Assembly: GCF_000003605.2 (NCBI RefSeq)
Contig: NW_003156243.1
Span: 336,198-350,605 of the forward strand
Source: Saccoglossus kowalevskii
Lineage: Eukaryota > Hemichordata > Enteropneusta > Harrimaniidae
DNA: 14,408 nucleotides
Reading direction: 5' to 3'
Below are positions 9,301 to 14,294 of this stretch, in pieces. The notes beneath the pieces were generated by a model. The model had not been told where the DNA came from, made no database searches, and was given only the letters and a program-made list of their open reading frames with translations. Made by a program: the position numbers and the translations under genes. Positions within the stretch are counted from its first letter, which is position 1; every line of letters begins with the position of its first letter.

Positions 9301-9832
9301 ACTCGTGATAAACAAATGCCCCAATTTGTGACCATTGTCCCGAGTAATCCAAGCTGGCGGCTAAACCACGTGACAGGTCAAGAATATCTCATTTTTCTGG
9401 TAAATAAATCGGGTCAGTCACGTAATTTGACTGCCATCTTAGATTTCCAGCACAGATGGGCACAGATTTTGACATTCGTTTCTTACGAGTGATTCAGCCG
9501 ATTATCCAGACATTTGGTCTGTTGCATATAATCTCAATCTTTCAAACAAGAAAATAATAATTTCGAACAGACACGTGGTTTGGCCGCCATCTTGGATTTT
9601 CATGAAAAAAATGTCAACGTTTGGATCAGCTGTTTTTTAAAGCGAGTAACATGGCATATTGCATGTAGCATGTCTAACTAGAGTCGATCACTATGACAAC
9701 ATGATTATGCCTCTGATTTTTCACAGTTTCTATATAATAATACATTAAATACTTACTCGCTTGCTTGTTTGGCTTTTTTATAATTTTTCAGTGCTTTATA
9801 CCTATTTTGTACACACATCTGGAACGTTACGG
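329..9832 (-). CDS. ITPR: IP3 receptor-like protein, N-terminal half (21 exons, partial at both ends)
   Basis: IP3 receptors are tetrameric Ca2+-release channels of the ER membrane, opened by inositol 1,4,5-trisphosphate. Twenty-one minus-strand segments with AG acceptors and GT donors join in compatible phases to about 705 codons without a stop. Their translation is collinear with the IP3R N-terminus: suppressor beta-trefoil (about residues 1-170), MIR-type second trefoil (170-385), then RIH/armadillo helices (385-705). Family hallmarks seen are CVQNRY near the start, GSLFRLFHKELESYLTAEG, RLKHFTTKKYLHL, KDRQKLLR, GDSRKN and ELLRKNKNYNYLDLL. RQKLLR and SRKN fit IP3R (RQKLMR, YRKN as I recall them) better than ryanodine receptor. 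About 50 N-terminal residues and the whole regulatory and channel half lie outside the window. Sequence identity to vertebrate receptors is visibly low, so this may be a divergent paralogue. A ryanodine receptor is the main alternative and is less likely. Exon joining is by eye; no transcript was available. Confidence 0.85.
592..715 (-). CDS. ITPR: ITPR exon 20 (124 bp)
   Basis: Encodes GRNEAAIQIITDKLKWEEAF, then YCLKNDDLLPELRAKYCSLI and I, matching [28 protein letters not shown]. Acceptor TAACAACAG, donor GTAAGTATT. Ends in phase 1. Confidence 0.92.
1005..1163 (-). CDS. ITPR: ITPR exon 19 (159 bp)
   Basis: Encodes ACLYLTEVRESGEVYVSTDN, then RLFLQHQLDLFAKLCH at the end, matching the family's EEVWLFWRDSNKE and YYRYQLNLFARMCL. 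The acceptor used is CTCATTCCTAG; the nearer TTTAACAG is out of phase. Donor GTAAAT. Phase 0 on both sides. Confidence 0.88.
1164..1564. other. Intron 18/19
   Basis: About 400 bp of AT-rich intron between exons 18 and 19. A 72-codon minus-strand ORF lies here but shows no domain and would break the well-supported phase between the flanking exons. I see nothing else. Confidence 0.7.
1565..1605 (-). CDS. ITPR: ITPR exon 18 (41-bp microexon)
   Basis: Encodes YITDTWLRNKERD after the split Gln codon. It is the shortest exon. It is supported by acceptor TTGTACAG, consensus donor GTAAGTATT and exact phase fit between exons 17 and 19. Too short for similarity alone. Confidence 0.75.
1700..1769 (-). 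CDS. ITPR: ITPR exon 17 (70 bp)
   Basis: Encodes NYNYLDLLGVLCVCDGVSII and DNQ, matching RFLDYLSDLCVS in IP3R (a similar motif occurs in ryanodine receptors). Acceptor CCATACAG, donor GTAAGT. Ends in phase 1. Confidence 0.9.
1770..2229. other. Intron 16/17
   Basis: 460 bp of AT-rich intron with no ORF or repeat that I can support. Confidence 0.7.
2230..2352 (-). CDS. ITPR: ITPR exon 16 (123 bp)
   Basis: Encodes ELVSCYATRMVMELFRDNRK and TIDRATTKHIDNYVELLRKN, then K, matching the helical repeat ITALLHNNRKLLEKH...IDTFVSLVRKNRE. Acceptor CAATATAG, donor GTGAAA. Phase 0 on both sides. Confidence 0.92.
2464..2578. repeat. GC-rich patch with small hairpin in intron 15/16
   Basis: About 115 bp that is clearly richer in G+C than the flanking intron. 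GGCCGTAGG occurs twice (about 2465 and 2508), the second inside the perfect palindrome GGGCC-GTA-GGCCC. It is followed by purine-rich GGCGAAGAGGGGACG-like sequence. It looks like a short inserted element, but neither ends nor target duplications are clear. Confidence 0.4.
2628..2751 (-). CDS. ITPR: ITPR exon 15 (124 bp), end of the IP3-binding core
   Basis: Encodes FIVDIIVECYNVMEQFLCGD, then SRKNELYLARFSNFFQTQTG and K, matching [31 protein letters not shown]. R568 and K569 of human ITPR1 are kept by alignment; Y567 is Ser here. Acceptor TCATATTAG, donor GTATGT. Confidence 0.92.
2877..3070 (-). CDS. ITPR: ITPR exon 14 (194 bp), helical side of the IP3 pocket
   Basis: Encodes helices including LGLRELQQFMIVNG and NIKDRQKLLRNLKVIDILV. 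It aligns with the family's NRERQKLMREQNILKQI. By that alignment the human ITPR1 pocket residues K508 and R511 are kept and R504 is Lys. Acceptor TTTCTTTCAG, donor GTTAGT. Ends in phase 2. Confidence 0.92.
3216..3290 (-). CDS. ITPR: ITPR exon 13 (75 bp)
   Basis: Encodes VDDELVKISYFVSGIVPLLQ and KCIQY, the first helix of the RIH/armadillo part (family: [22 protein letters not shown]). Acceptor CTTCTAG, donor GTAAGT. Phase 0 on both sides. Confidence 0.85.
3399..3526 (-). CDS. ITPR: ITPR exon 12 (128 bp)
   Basis: Encodes IYKSNRSEMCDSMSDIQWSR, then APLKQITASKLMSYDDAFTI and QK, matching TSPLKEDKEAFAIVPV at the end of the second trefoil. Acceptor TTATTTTAG, donor GTATTT. Ends in phase 0. Confidence 0.87.
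3527..3937. other. Intron 11/12
   Basis: 410 bp of AT-rich intron. Nothing recognisable. Confidence 0.7.
3938..4079 (-). CDS. ITPR: ITPR exon 11 (142 bp)
   Basis: Encodes LTLTDTAPDKSTIFRLHPVI, then IQFESYARIEHVASGYWLHG and LN, matching SSIFELDPTT...NSYVRLRHLCTNTWVHS of the last MIR repeat. Acceptor GTTTGTAG, donor GTAATT. Ends in phase 1. Confidence 0.9.
4080..4909. other. Intron 10/11
   Basis: 830 bp intron. Exon 10 (phase 0) joins exon 11 (phase 0) directly, and the protein alignment leaves no room for a missed exon other than the acidic loop of vertebrate receptors. I see no ORF of interest; the middle part has mixed composition and could include a decayed repeat. Confidence 0.6.
4910..5001 (-). 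CDS. ITPR: ITPR exon 10 (92 bp)
   Basis: Encodes GTMKWGQLCRLKHFTTKKYL and HLDDKGGEQQ, matching the family's LFRFKHLATGHYLAAE MIR repeat. Acceptor TTTCCTAG, donor GTAAAT. Ends in phase 0. The acidic loop that follows in vertebrate IP3Rs is absent here. Confidence 0.9.
5131..5235 (-). CDS. ITPR: ITPR exon 9 (105 bp), trefoil side of the IP3 pocket
   Basis: Encodes HLRVRKPDPNRPKTLFPSST and SSITYWQIENEDMMK. It aligns with family [24 protein letters not shown]. The first Arg of the LRTTGR ligand loop is present, but the following T-T-G-R is replaced by V-R-K-P. Acceptor TTTTGTAG, donor GTACTG. Confidence 0.88.
5236..6121. other. Intron 8/9
   Basis: 886 bp intron with two distinct parts: a perfect 31-bp tandem duplication near its left end, and from about 5450 to 5830 a stretch richer in G+C and less A/T-run dominated than the rest. 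The latter has no long ORF or family match and may be a transposon remnant. Confidence 0.5.
5332..5393. repeat. Perfect 31-bp tandem duplication
   Basis: Two identical head-to-tail 31-bp copies, 5332-5362 and 5363-5393, each starting CAAATTGAGCCGTG and ending CAAACAAGGAG, followed by four more matching bases. The lack of any mismatch suggests a recent event or an assembly artefact. Confidence 0.95.
6122..6209 (-). CDS. ITPR: ITPR exon 8 (88 bp)
   Basis: Encodes AGSLFRLFHKELESYLTAEG and TVQTKVTED. It is one of the best conserved parts, matching GGDVVRLFHAEQEKFLT of the MIR domain. Acceptor TTTTTACAG, donor GTAAGA. Ends in phase 1. Confidence 0.92.
6328..6415 (-). CDS. ITPR: ITPR exon 7 (88 bp)
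   Basis: Encodes FELNLSVRKSGFTLVRYYKP and DVEHSGILK, the linker and first strands at the beginning of the IP3-binding core (family: EVNSVNCNTSWKIVLF...DDILKGG). Acceptor TTTTTTCAG, donor GTAGCC. Confidence 0.9.
6684..6787 (-). CDS. ITPR: ITPR exon 6 (104 bp)
   Basis: Encodes VHVDDQIVLESVKTAGQYLH and VSHNIFGPAFVNSD, matching IP3R [21 protein letters not shown]. Acceptor CATTGTAG, donor GTAAGTG. Ends in phase 2. Confidence 0.9.
7063..7143 (-). CDS. ITPR: ITPR exon 5 (81 bp)
   Basis: Encodes VELLEFNAKNAQFRIMPRYK and VKSEGEK, matching the LLEKNAMRVTL...FYIQPFYKLRSIGD segment of the family. Acceptor CTTTTCAAG, donor GTAAGT. Phase 0 on both sides. Confidence 0.88.
7144..7494. other. Intron 4/5
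   Basis: 351 bp of AT-rich intron. Nothing recognisable. Confidence 0.7.
7495..7572 (-). CDS. ITPR: ITPR exon 4 (78 bp)
   Basis: Encodes LKHKFTDKYIHVSSTQTSAT and EYSSIL, matching the LLHLKSNKYLTV strand pair of the IP3R suppressor trefoil. Acceptor TGTCTTCAG, donor GTAAGT. Phase 0 on both sides, so it could be skipped without breaking the frame. Confidence 0.87.
7758..7844 (-). CDS. ITPR: ITPR exon 3 (87 bp)
   Basis: Encodes a charged stretch ISADKEQNNNEQEQKR followed by GRPVIYGQIIQ, which corresponds to the family's KKQNETENRK...VIQYGNVIQ segment at the start of the first MIR-like repeat. Acceptor AATTGTAG, donor GTAGGA. Both borders are phase 0. Confidence 0.85.
8086..8167 (-). CDS. ITPR: ITPR exon 2 (82 bp)
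   Basis: Encodes FNGIYLINTYRKFPKDTTKK and LTALKLK, in the suppressor domain. Acceptor GCTTGCAG, donor GTAGGC. The phase (one base completing a GAA codon, ending in phase 0) fits both neighbours; the other open frame would hit a stop in exon 3. This is the least conserved of the exons, so it rests mainly on phase and position. Confidence 0.72.
8168..8734. other. Left part of intron 1/2
   Basis: Non-repeat part of the 1.6-kb intron. A plus-strand open stretch at 8583-8734 (89-codon ORF running into the repeat array) starts MSSDADISCQLALLKFFDEG and has a less AT-driven composition, but I recognise no family. It is probably a decayed element or chance. Confidence 0.4.
8735..9660. repeat. Divergent ~155-bp repeat array with inverted copies, intronic
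   Basis: A core of the type ATCCAAGATGGCGGC, then CAAATCATGTGAC, recurs on the plus strand at about 8735, 8887, 9023, 9191 and 9347 (spacing 136-168 bp). The sequence between cores is also related: (A)CTACATAC, GTTGAA, CACTCGTGA, AAACAAATGCC. Inverted copies follow, with cores at about 9425-9446 and 9573-9598, and a further partial unit to about 9660. The last direct core and first inverted core form a roughly 100-bp fold-back (9346-9446). Copies are strongly diverged, so the array is old. It lies wholly within an intron. Confidence 0.75.
9757..9832 (-). CDS. ITPR: ITPR exon 1 of those visible (76 bp)
   Basis: Encodes VTFQMCVQNRYKALKNYKKA and a few more residues, matching the IP3R N-terminal FKLCPMNRY segment in spacing. 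Acceptor TTTCTCTGTAG, donor GTAAGTATT. It enters in phase 1 and leaves in phase 2. A closer AG (TTCCAG, before ATG TGT) would drop the four family-like residues VTFQ. The preceding exon is not found in the 4.5 kb to the right. Confidence 0.8.
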
Positions 9833-9989
9833 CTACAGAGAAATAAAGTGTTTAATCATTCTATAATACATAACTGTAGCACGATGACAGCTGAATAATG
9901 TAAACAGCGGAATCATTGAGCGACACGATTTTAAGTCAGATAACTATGGAAAGCCATGACTGTCTTATCCTACTCATTTACATTACATT
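9833..9989. other. Intron sequence upstream of the first visible ITPR exon
   Basis: Short AT-rich stretch between exon 1 and the minisatellite. The missing N-terminal exon is not here. Confidence 0.6.
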
Positions 9990-10720
9990 ATAGGCATTTA
10001 CCACAACGTGATAGGCATTCATCACAACGTGATAGGCATTCATCACAACGTGATAGGCATTTACCACAACGTAATAGGCATTTACCACAACGTGATAGGC
10101 ATTTACCACAACGTGATAGGCATTCGCCACAACGTGATAGGCATTTACCACAACGTGATAGGCATTCGCCACAACGTGATAGACATTTACCACAACGTGA
10201 TAGTCATTTACCACAACGTGGTAGGCATTTACCACAACGTGATAGGCATTTACCACAACGTGATAGGCATTCGCCACAACGTGATAGGCATTCATCACAA
10301 CGTGATAGGCATTTACCACAACGTGATAGGCATTCGCCACAACGTGATAGGCATTTACCACAACGTGATAGGCATTTACCGCAACGTGATAGGCATTTAC
10401 CACAACGTGATAGGCATTTACCACAACGTGGTAGGCATTTACCACAACCTGATAGGCATTCGCCACAACGTGATAGGCATTTACCACAACGTGATAGGCA
10501 TTCATCACAACGTGATAGGCATTCGCCACAACGTGATAGGCATTCGCCACAACGTGATAGGCATTCATCACAACGTGATAGGCATTTACCACAACGTGAT
10601 AGGCATTCATCACAACGTGATAGGCATTCATCACAACGTGATAGGCATTTACCACAACGTGATAGGCATTTACCACAACGTGATAGGCATTTACCACAAC
10701 GTGGTAGGCATTTACCACAG
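9990..10720. repeat. 21-bp minisatellite, about 35 copies
   Basis: Thirty-five head-to-tail 21-bp units. Each is GATAGGCAT, then TTACCA, TCGCCA or TCATCA, then CAACGT. The three middle variants are interspersed. A GTGGTAGGC variant occurs in units 12, 22 and 35, each time closing a run of TTACCA units, which suggests block duplication. There are no indels over 731 bp. Because 21 is divisible by three and the unit lacks stops in several frames, ORFs of 201-270 codons arise on both strands; these are side effects and not genes. It lies in the presumed first ITPR intron. Confidence 0.97.
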
Positions 10721-11410
10721 TCAGCTGGCATCGGTGTCGCTGGGTACGGGTGTATATGATAAAGGAAAGTTGTGCAACAAAATTTGCCGAGTTCGCAGTT
10801 TTCCGCCAATAAAAAAATAACTAAGGCAAAAACGGTTTTTTAGCATTTTTGTAATAAAGACATTATTCTCTATCATATACATATACGGAGCAACTGATAT
10901 ATACACACGGCACGAGTGACAAGTGACTGGAGTATATAGAGTCAAAAGTAAGGAAAATATGTAAAGTTTAACAAAGGTATTGATCTATTCCAACTGTAAA
11001 CGTCTTAACTATCGTCTACAGTTCATGTGGAAGCGTAGACCTGCTGTACACGCTGTCTATACACGCCCTATTCCAGCTGGCAACGGAGCATTGAACCGGT
11101 TACACTCGACGAACCAAAGGCTTCTTGGCAAGGTGGTTTGGATTAATGTGTTAGTTCCTAGGAAATTTACTCAGCTCGCAAAACCATTGGTGACATCCAC
11201 TAGAATACTGCATCCACGGCGACTTCTTAACAAAGGATAAAAGAGCCGGGCCTTCCGACGCTCAAATGATGTGAACCCTCATCAACTGCGTGGCAGGAAA
11301 GCAAAATACACCAATTTTCGTGTCACAACTACTAGGTGGTGATTTTGTCTATCCACAATACAAGCGACAAAATACAGTAATTATAATACCAAATATTGCA
11401 CTAAATATTT
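10721..11410. other. Spacer between minisatellite and retroelement pol
   Basis: Right of about 10980 the composition is less AT-rich. This part is where the 3' untranslated region or LTR of the minus-strand retroelement should lie, but no LTR ends can be set without the other copy. TTAACAAAGG recurs at about 10970 and 11229. An 86-codon plus-strand ORF (10980-11240) has no recognisable domain. Confidence 0.4.
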
Positions 11411-12013
11411 TCAAATATCAGTTTCTTGAATAGTGCTTCGGCTAAGATAATCTGCTCCTACATTTTGGGAGCCTTTAATCGCCACGATTCTATACCTGAA
11501 TGACTGTAGGTATAAAGCCCACCTTGCCGTTCTTCCATTTGCCATTCTAGCACGATTCAAGTAAATCAACGGCTGGTGGTCAGTTTCAATAACAAATTCT
11601 CAACCATACAAGTACTGCTGGAATTTACGTAGACCCCAAATTAGTGCTAGACATTCCTTCTCAATGACTGAATATTTAGCTTCTTGTACAGAAAGCTTTC
11701 TACTTGCAAAAGCTACAGGAAAATGATGGTCATCGTGAATTTGCATTAAAACCGCGCCCAGGCCGGTATCAGAAGCGTCACTACGTAAAATAAATGGTAT
11801 ATTGAAATCTGGGAGTTTCAAAATGGATGGATTACTGAGGGCGCTTTTTAGCCCTTCGAATGCTTTTTGATGTGGTTCTTCCCAATTAACCTTCTTTGAT
11901 TGGCCTTTCCTGGTTAGGTCATGTAAGGGGGCAATTGCCGCAACATTTTGAACAAACTTTCGATAGTAACTCGCAACACCAATGAATGAACAAACCTGCG
12001 TGATTGTATGTGG
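11411..12013 (-). pseudogene. RT connection and RNase H remnant
   Basis: RNase H removes RNA from the RNA-DNA hybrid. After the nested insertion the frame continues with RPHTITQVCSFIG and SYYRKFVQN (end of RT and connection), then RNase H with its four acids: LRSDASDTGLGAVL, VIEKECLAL, TDHQPLIYL and GADYLSR. A TGA at 11600-11602 interrupts it after QYLYG. A final TGA at 11411-11413 comes about seven codons after YLSR, so pol ends with RNase H here. Confidence 0.92.
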
Positions 12014-12017
12014 CCGC
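12014..12017. repeat. Left target-site duplication (CCGC)
   Basis: CCGC directly left of the nested insertion, repeated at 12679-12682 on its right. Four bases alone are weak, but the duplication agrees with the frame-restoring border. Confidence 0.65.
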
Positions 12018-12678
12018 TGTCATGAATTAGTTTTTGCGTATCTGTTAATCGACTTAATTAGCTGATTTCGAGCGAATTGCTGTATTATGTCTGTCATCGT
12101 TTAGGCCTATTTGAAGTTTTGGACGGAACTTGGCTCAGTGATTTGGAAGTAATTACGAGATAACCGTCGCTATTCAGACTACGATTTCTGACAGTTGGTA
12201 TCCGTAGTTATTAATGTAGTGAACGATTAATCAAAAGATATGACGTATTCAGTGCTTAGTGTGATTGGCTTTATGATTGAAGGTTACGCCCTAGAGTCTT
12301 TTTACTGTTTTGTAATTGGTTAGTGTTTTGAAAATGAATAAAGAGAGTTTGAGTTGGTCTTGGCGAGTACAGCACGACAGACGCAGTCGAGAGTCCAGTC
12401 CTGGGGCGAGCCTTGAGGCATTCCAGTCTTGGGTGAGTCTTGGGTCAGCCTTGCGATAGTCTTGGGGATTTTTCCCCAGGGCGCTGTGGCTTATAGAGTG
12501 CTTGACAGTCCGACTAAGACGAGAGTTGAAACGTATTTCGCTGTGTGTGTCTTATTTGACTGTAAAGCTTAAGTGACTTTCCCGATCCCGCACCTCAAGG
12601 GAACGAGATATAGAGACGAGACGAGATTCCCCCCTGACACGTGTGGAGAACCCCGTGAAGAAGAATTCCCCCCTGATA
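12018..12678 (+). mobile_element. Nested 661-bp insertion, probable solo LTR
   Basis: The segment starts TGTCATGAATTAG, ends CCCCCCTGATA, and is flanked by CCGC on both sides (12014-12017 and 12679-12682). Conceptual removal with one CCGC puts the RT and connection/RNase H parts of the host element back in the same frame, which fixes the borders. TGTCA at the start and TGATA at the end are an imperfect inverted repeat. An AATAAA at 12337-12342 suggests plus orientation. No ORF or primer-binding site is seen, so a solo LTR is the best reading; a non-autonomous DNA element is possible. Confidence 0.72.
12337..12342 (+). promoter_or_regulatory. AATAAA polyadenylation signal in the nested LTR-like segment
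   Basis: Exact AATAAA about 320 bp into the insertion, where the end of an LTR R region could lie. It is the only such hexamer seen in the segment on this strand. Confidence 0.4.
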
Positions 12679-12682
12679 CCGC
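12679..12682. repeat. Right target-site duplication (CCGC)
   Basis: Second copy of CCGC, directly after the TGATA end of the nested insertion. Confidence 0.65.
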
Positions 12683-13539
12683 TCTGTATAAAGTAATGCC
12701 TTAATTTTCCCAGGCATTGTTTGAAGCGTACCTTGACCCACCCGATGACCTACGAACTCTAATTCCCTGAACCCCACATAGCATTTACTCGGTTTAGTCA
12801 AAACATCTGAAAATGTGCGCAGGTGAATTACCCATGACTCTGTATAGATAAGAATGTCATCCACCAAGTTTACCACCCTTCCTTCCATACCACGGAGGAC
12901 TATTCGCATTATTCTTGAAAATGTGGCTGGACTATTGACCAATCCAAAGGGCATATATCTATATTGGTACTGGCCAAATGGAGTTTAAAAAGCAGTTTTT
13001 GCTTTTGACTCGACAGTTAAGGGTATTTGCCAAAACCCTTTGGTTAAATCCAATTTTGTGAAATACCGTCCGCCAGTTAATTGTGCAAATAATTATTCCG
13101 GGTTGGGCATCAGTTCAGCATCAAACACAGTAATTTGGTTCAATTTCCGAAAATCGGTGCAGAACCTGATTGTGCCATCCTTCTTTTTTATTAAAACTAT
13201 GGGGGAGGCATATGGCGAATCTGATGGTTATATAACCCCCATGTCCGACATAGTTTTAACCAATTTAATGATTGATTCTCGAGTGGAAAAAGGAGTTGGG
13301 TAAGACTTTAATCTTACCGGCTGCTCAGATACCAGTTTAATATCATGACTTCCTACCCTTTACCTGCACGGAATATCCGTTAAAGTAGCACTATATTTTC
13401 TCAAAATACGTTTAACTGCATTAATCTGATCGATATCTAAATCAGGACAAATATGTACGTCCTCAATAGTTTCCACCCCTTCAATGGGGACTACCTGAAT
13501 TAACCCTGTAGGGAGAGAGTCAGAGTTATTTATCCTAGA
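12679..13539 (-). pseudogene. Reverse transcriptase remnant
   Basis: RT copies element RNA into DNA. The stretch starts with a pre-RT linker (VETIEDVHI, ATLTDIP). RT motifs in order are KKKDGTIRFCTDFRKLN, TKLDLTKGFWQIPL with the first catalytic Asp (about 13050), MPFGLVNSPATF, and LVDDILIY, the YVDD-box equivalent with both Asp (12857-12865). In-frame stops lie at 13360, 13228, 13093 and 12985. The spacing between the HLRTFSDVL and KPSKCYVGF motifs is about eight codons short, an apparent in-frame deletion near 12799. The right flank of the nested insertion interrupts the frame at 12679. Confidence 0.9.
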
Positions 13540-14112
13540 GTCCGATGTCCACACCTCCCTCAATATGGCCATAGGGCCTCTCACGGTCCTACCATATAAA
13601 AGTGCAAATGGGGAAAATCCAAGACTTTCTTGGGGAGCCTCCCGTTATGCAAATAATAATGGGCTGATATACCTATCCCAATCTTTGGGCAGTTTAAAGG
13701 GGACATCGATTAAGGGCATAGTGCCCAGGGGCACCTTACCCACCTTTCCCTTAGTGGAAGTACGTTGACATGCATCACATGACTGACAATAACGTTTGAC
13801 GTCATTGTGCATGCCAGGCCAATAAAACTAACTAAGTATTTTATCGACAGTTTTACGAGTGCCAAGGTGACCTGCCAGGACGGAGTCGTGACCTAATCTC
13901 ATTATTTGTAAACAAAATTCTGAAAGTACTACGAACTGCGTAAATTCTCGACCTAATTCAATCCTAGGGGACCTATATTTGCTATAGATTAATCCATTTT
14001 TGATTATGAAATAAGCTACATTGTTTTTATCTGTGGTTTTCTGCTTACCAGACTCAGCCAAGTTACAAACAGATTTTAAACTAGGATCCCCGTCTTGTGC
14101 TGCTTTAAGCAC
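13540..14112 (-). pseudogene. Integrase remnant lacking its catalytic core
   Basis: Integrase inserts element cDNA into host DNA. Seen here is the zinc-binding domain: HDSVLAGH supplies the two His and CQSCDAC the two Cys, with WPGM between. A TAG at 13828-13830 interrupts it. After the ...PLIDVPFK part the sequence jumps in frame (about 13692) to LPKDWDRY and ESLGFSPFALLYGR, which in full-length relatives follow the D,D-35-E core. So all three catalytic acids are missing. A second stop (TAA, 13645-13647) follows. The frame then runs without a break into the pre-RT linker. Confidence 0.85.
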
Positions 14113-14221
14113 CGCTACTGTAACTTGATTCGTATCATTCGGGAACAGTCATGGGATGGGCTAGTCTTTTCTTAGACTCAATTTGGGCTCTAGTTTCTAC
14201 GGTCTGTACTAACTCGATCCT

Positions 14222-14294
14222 AGCCCTGCGTACAGTGCTGTGTGTACGGGGACGAATTCGGTTGATAGATGTCCCCACCACAGCCCTGCGTACC
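14222..14294. repeat. 12-bp direct repeat, AGCCCTGCGTAC
   Basis: Identical copies at about 14222-14233 and 14282-14293, 60 bp apart, in the spacer upstream of the integrase. Function unknown; may be a small internal duplication. Confidence 0.6.

Noticed and set aside
329-9832. Ryanodine receptor instead of IP3 receptor
   Set aside because: The RQKLLR and SRKN motifs, missing RyR-specific inserts and exon 15-16 similarity fit IP3R better, though exon 17 alone would fit either.
9990-10720. CRISPR array
   Set aside because: Units are contiguous with no unique spacers, and the window is eukaryotic.
9956-10820. Long ORFs of 267, 270, 246 and 201 codons over the minisatellite, as repeat-protein genes
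   Set aside because: They occur in several frames on both strands simply because the unit is 21 bp and stop-free; no start context, non-repeat domain or splice support.
10980-11240. 86-codon plus-strand ORF as a gene
   Set aside because: No domain, no splice or promoter context, and it sits where the retroelement 3' end is expected.
11226-11410. A defined 3' LTR for the minus-strand retroelement
   Set aside because: No clear purine tract plus TG start, and the 5' LTR is outside the window, so ends cannot be set.
13040-13768. Plus-strand ORFs of 87 and 67 codons
   Set aside because: Antisense shadows of the RT and integrase remnants.
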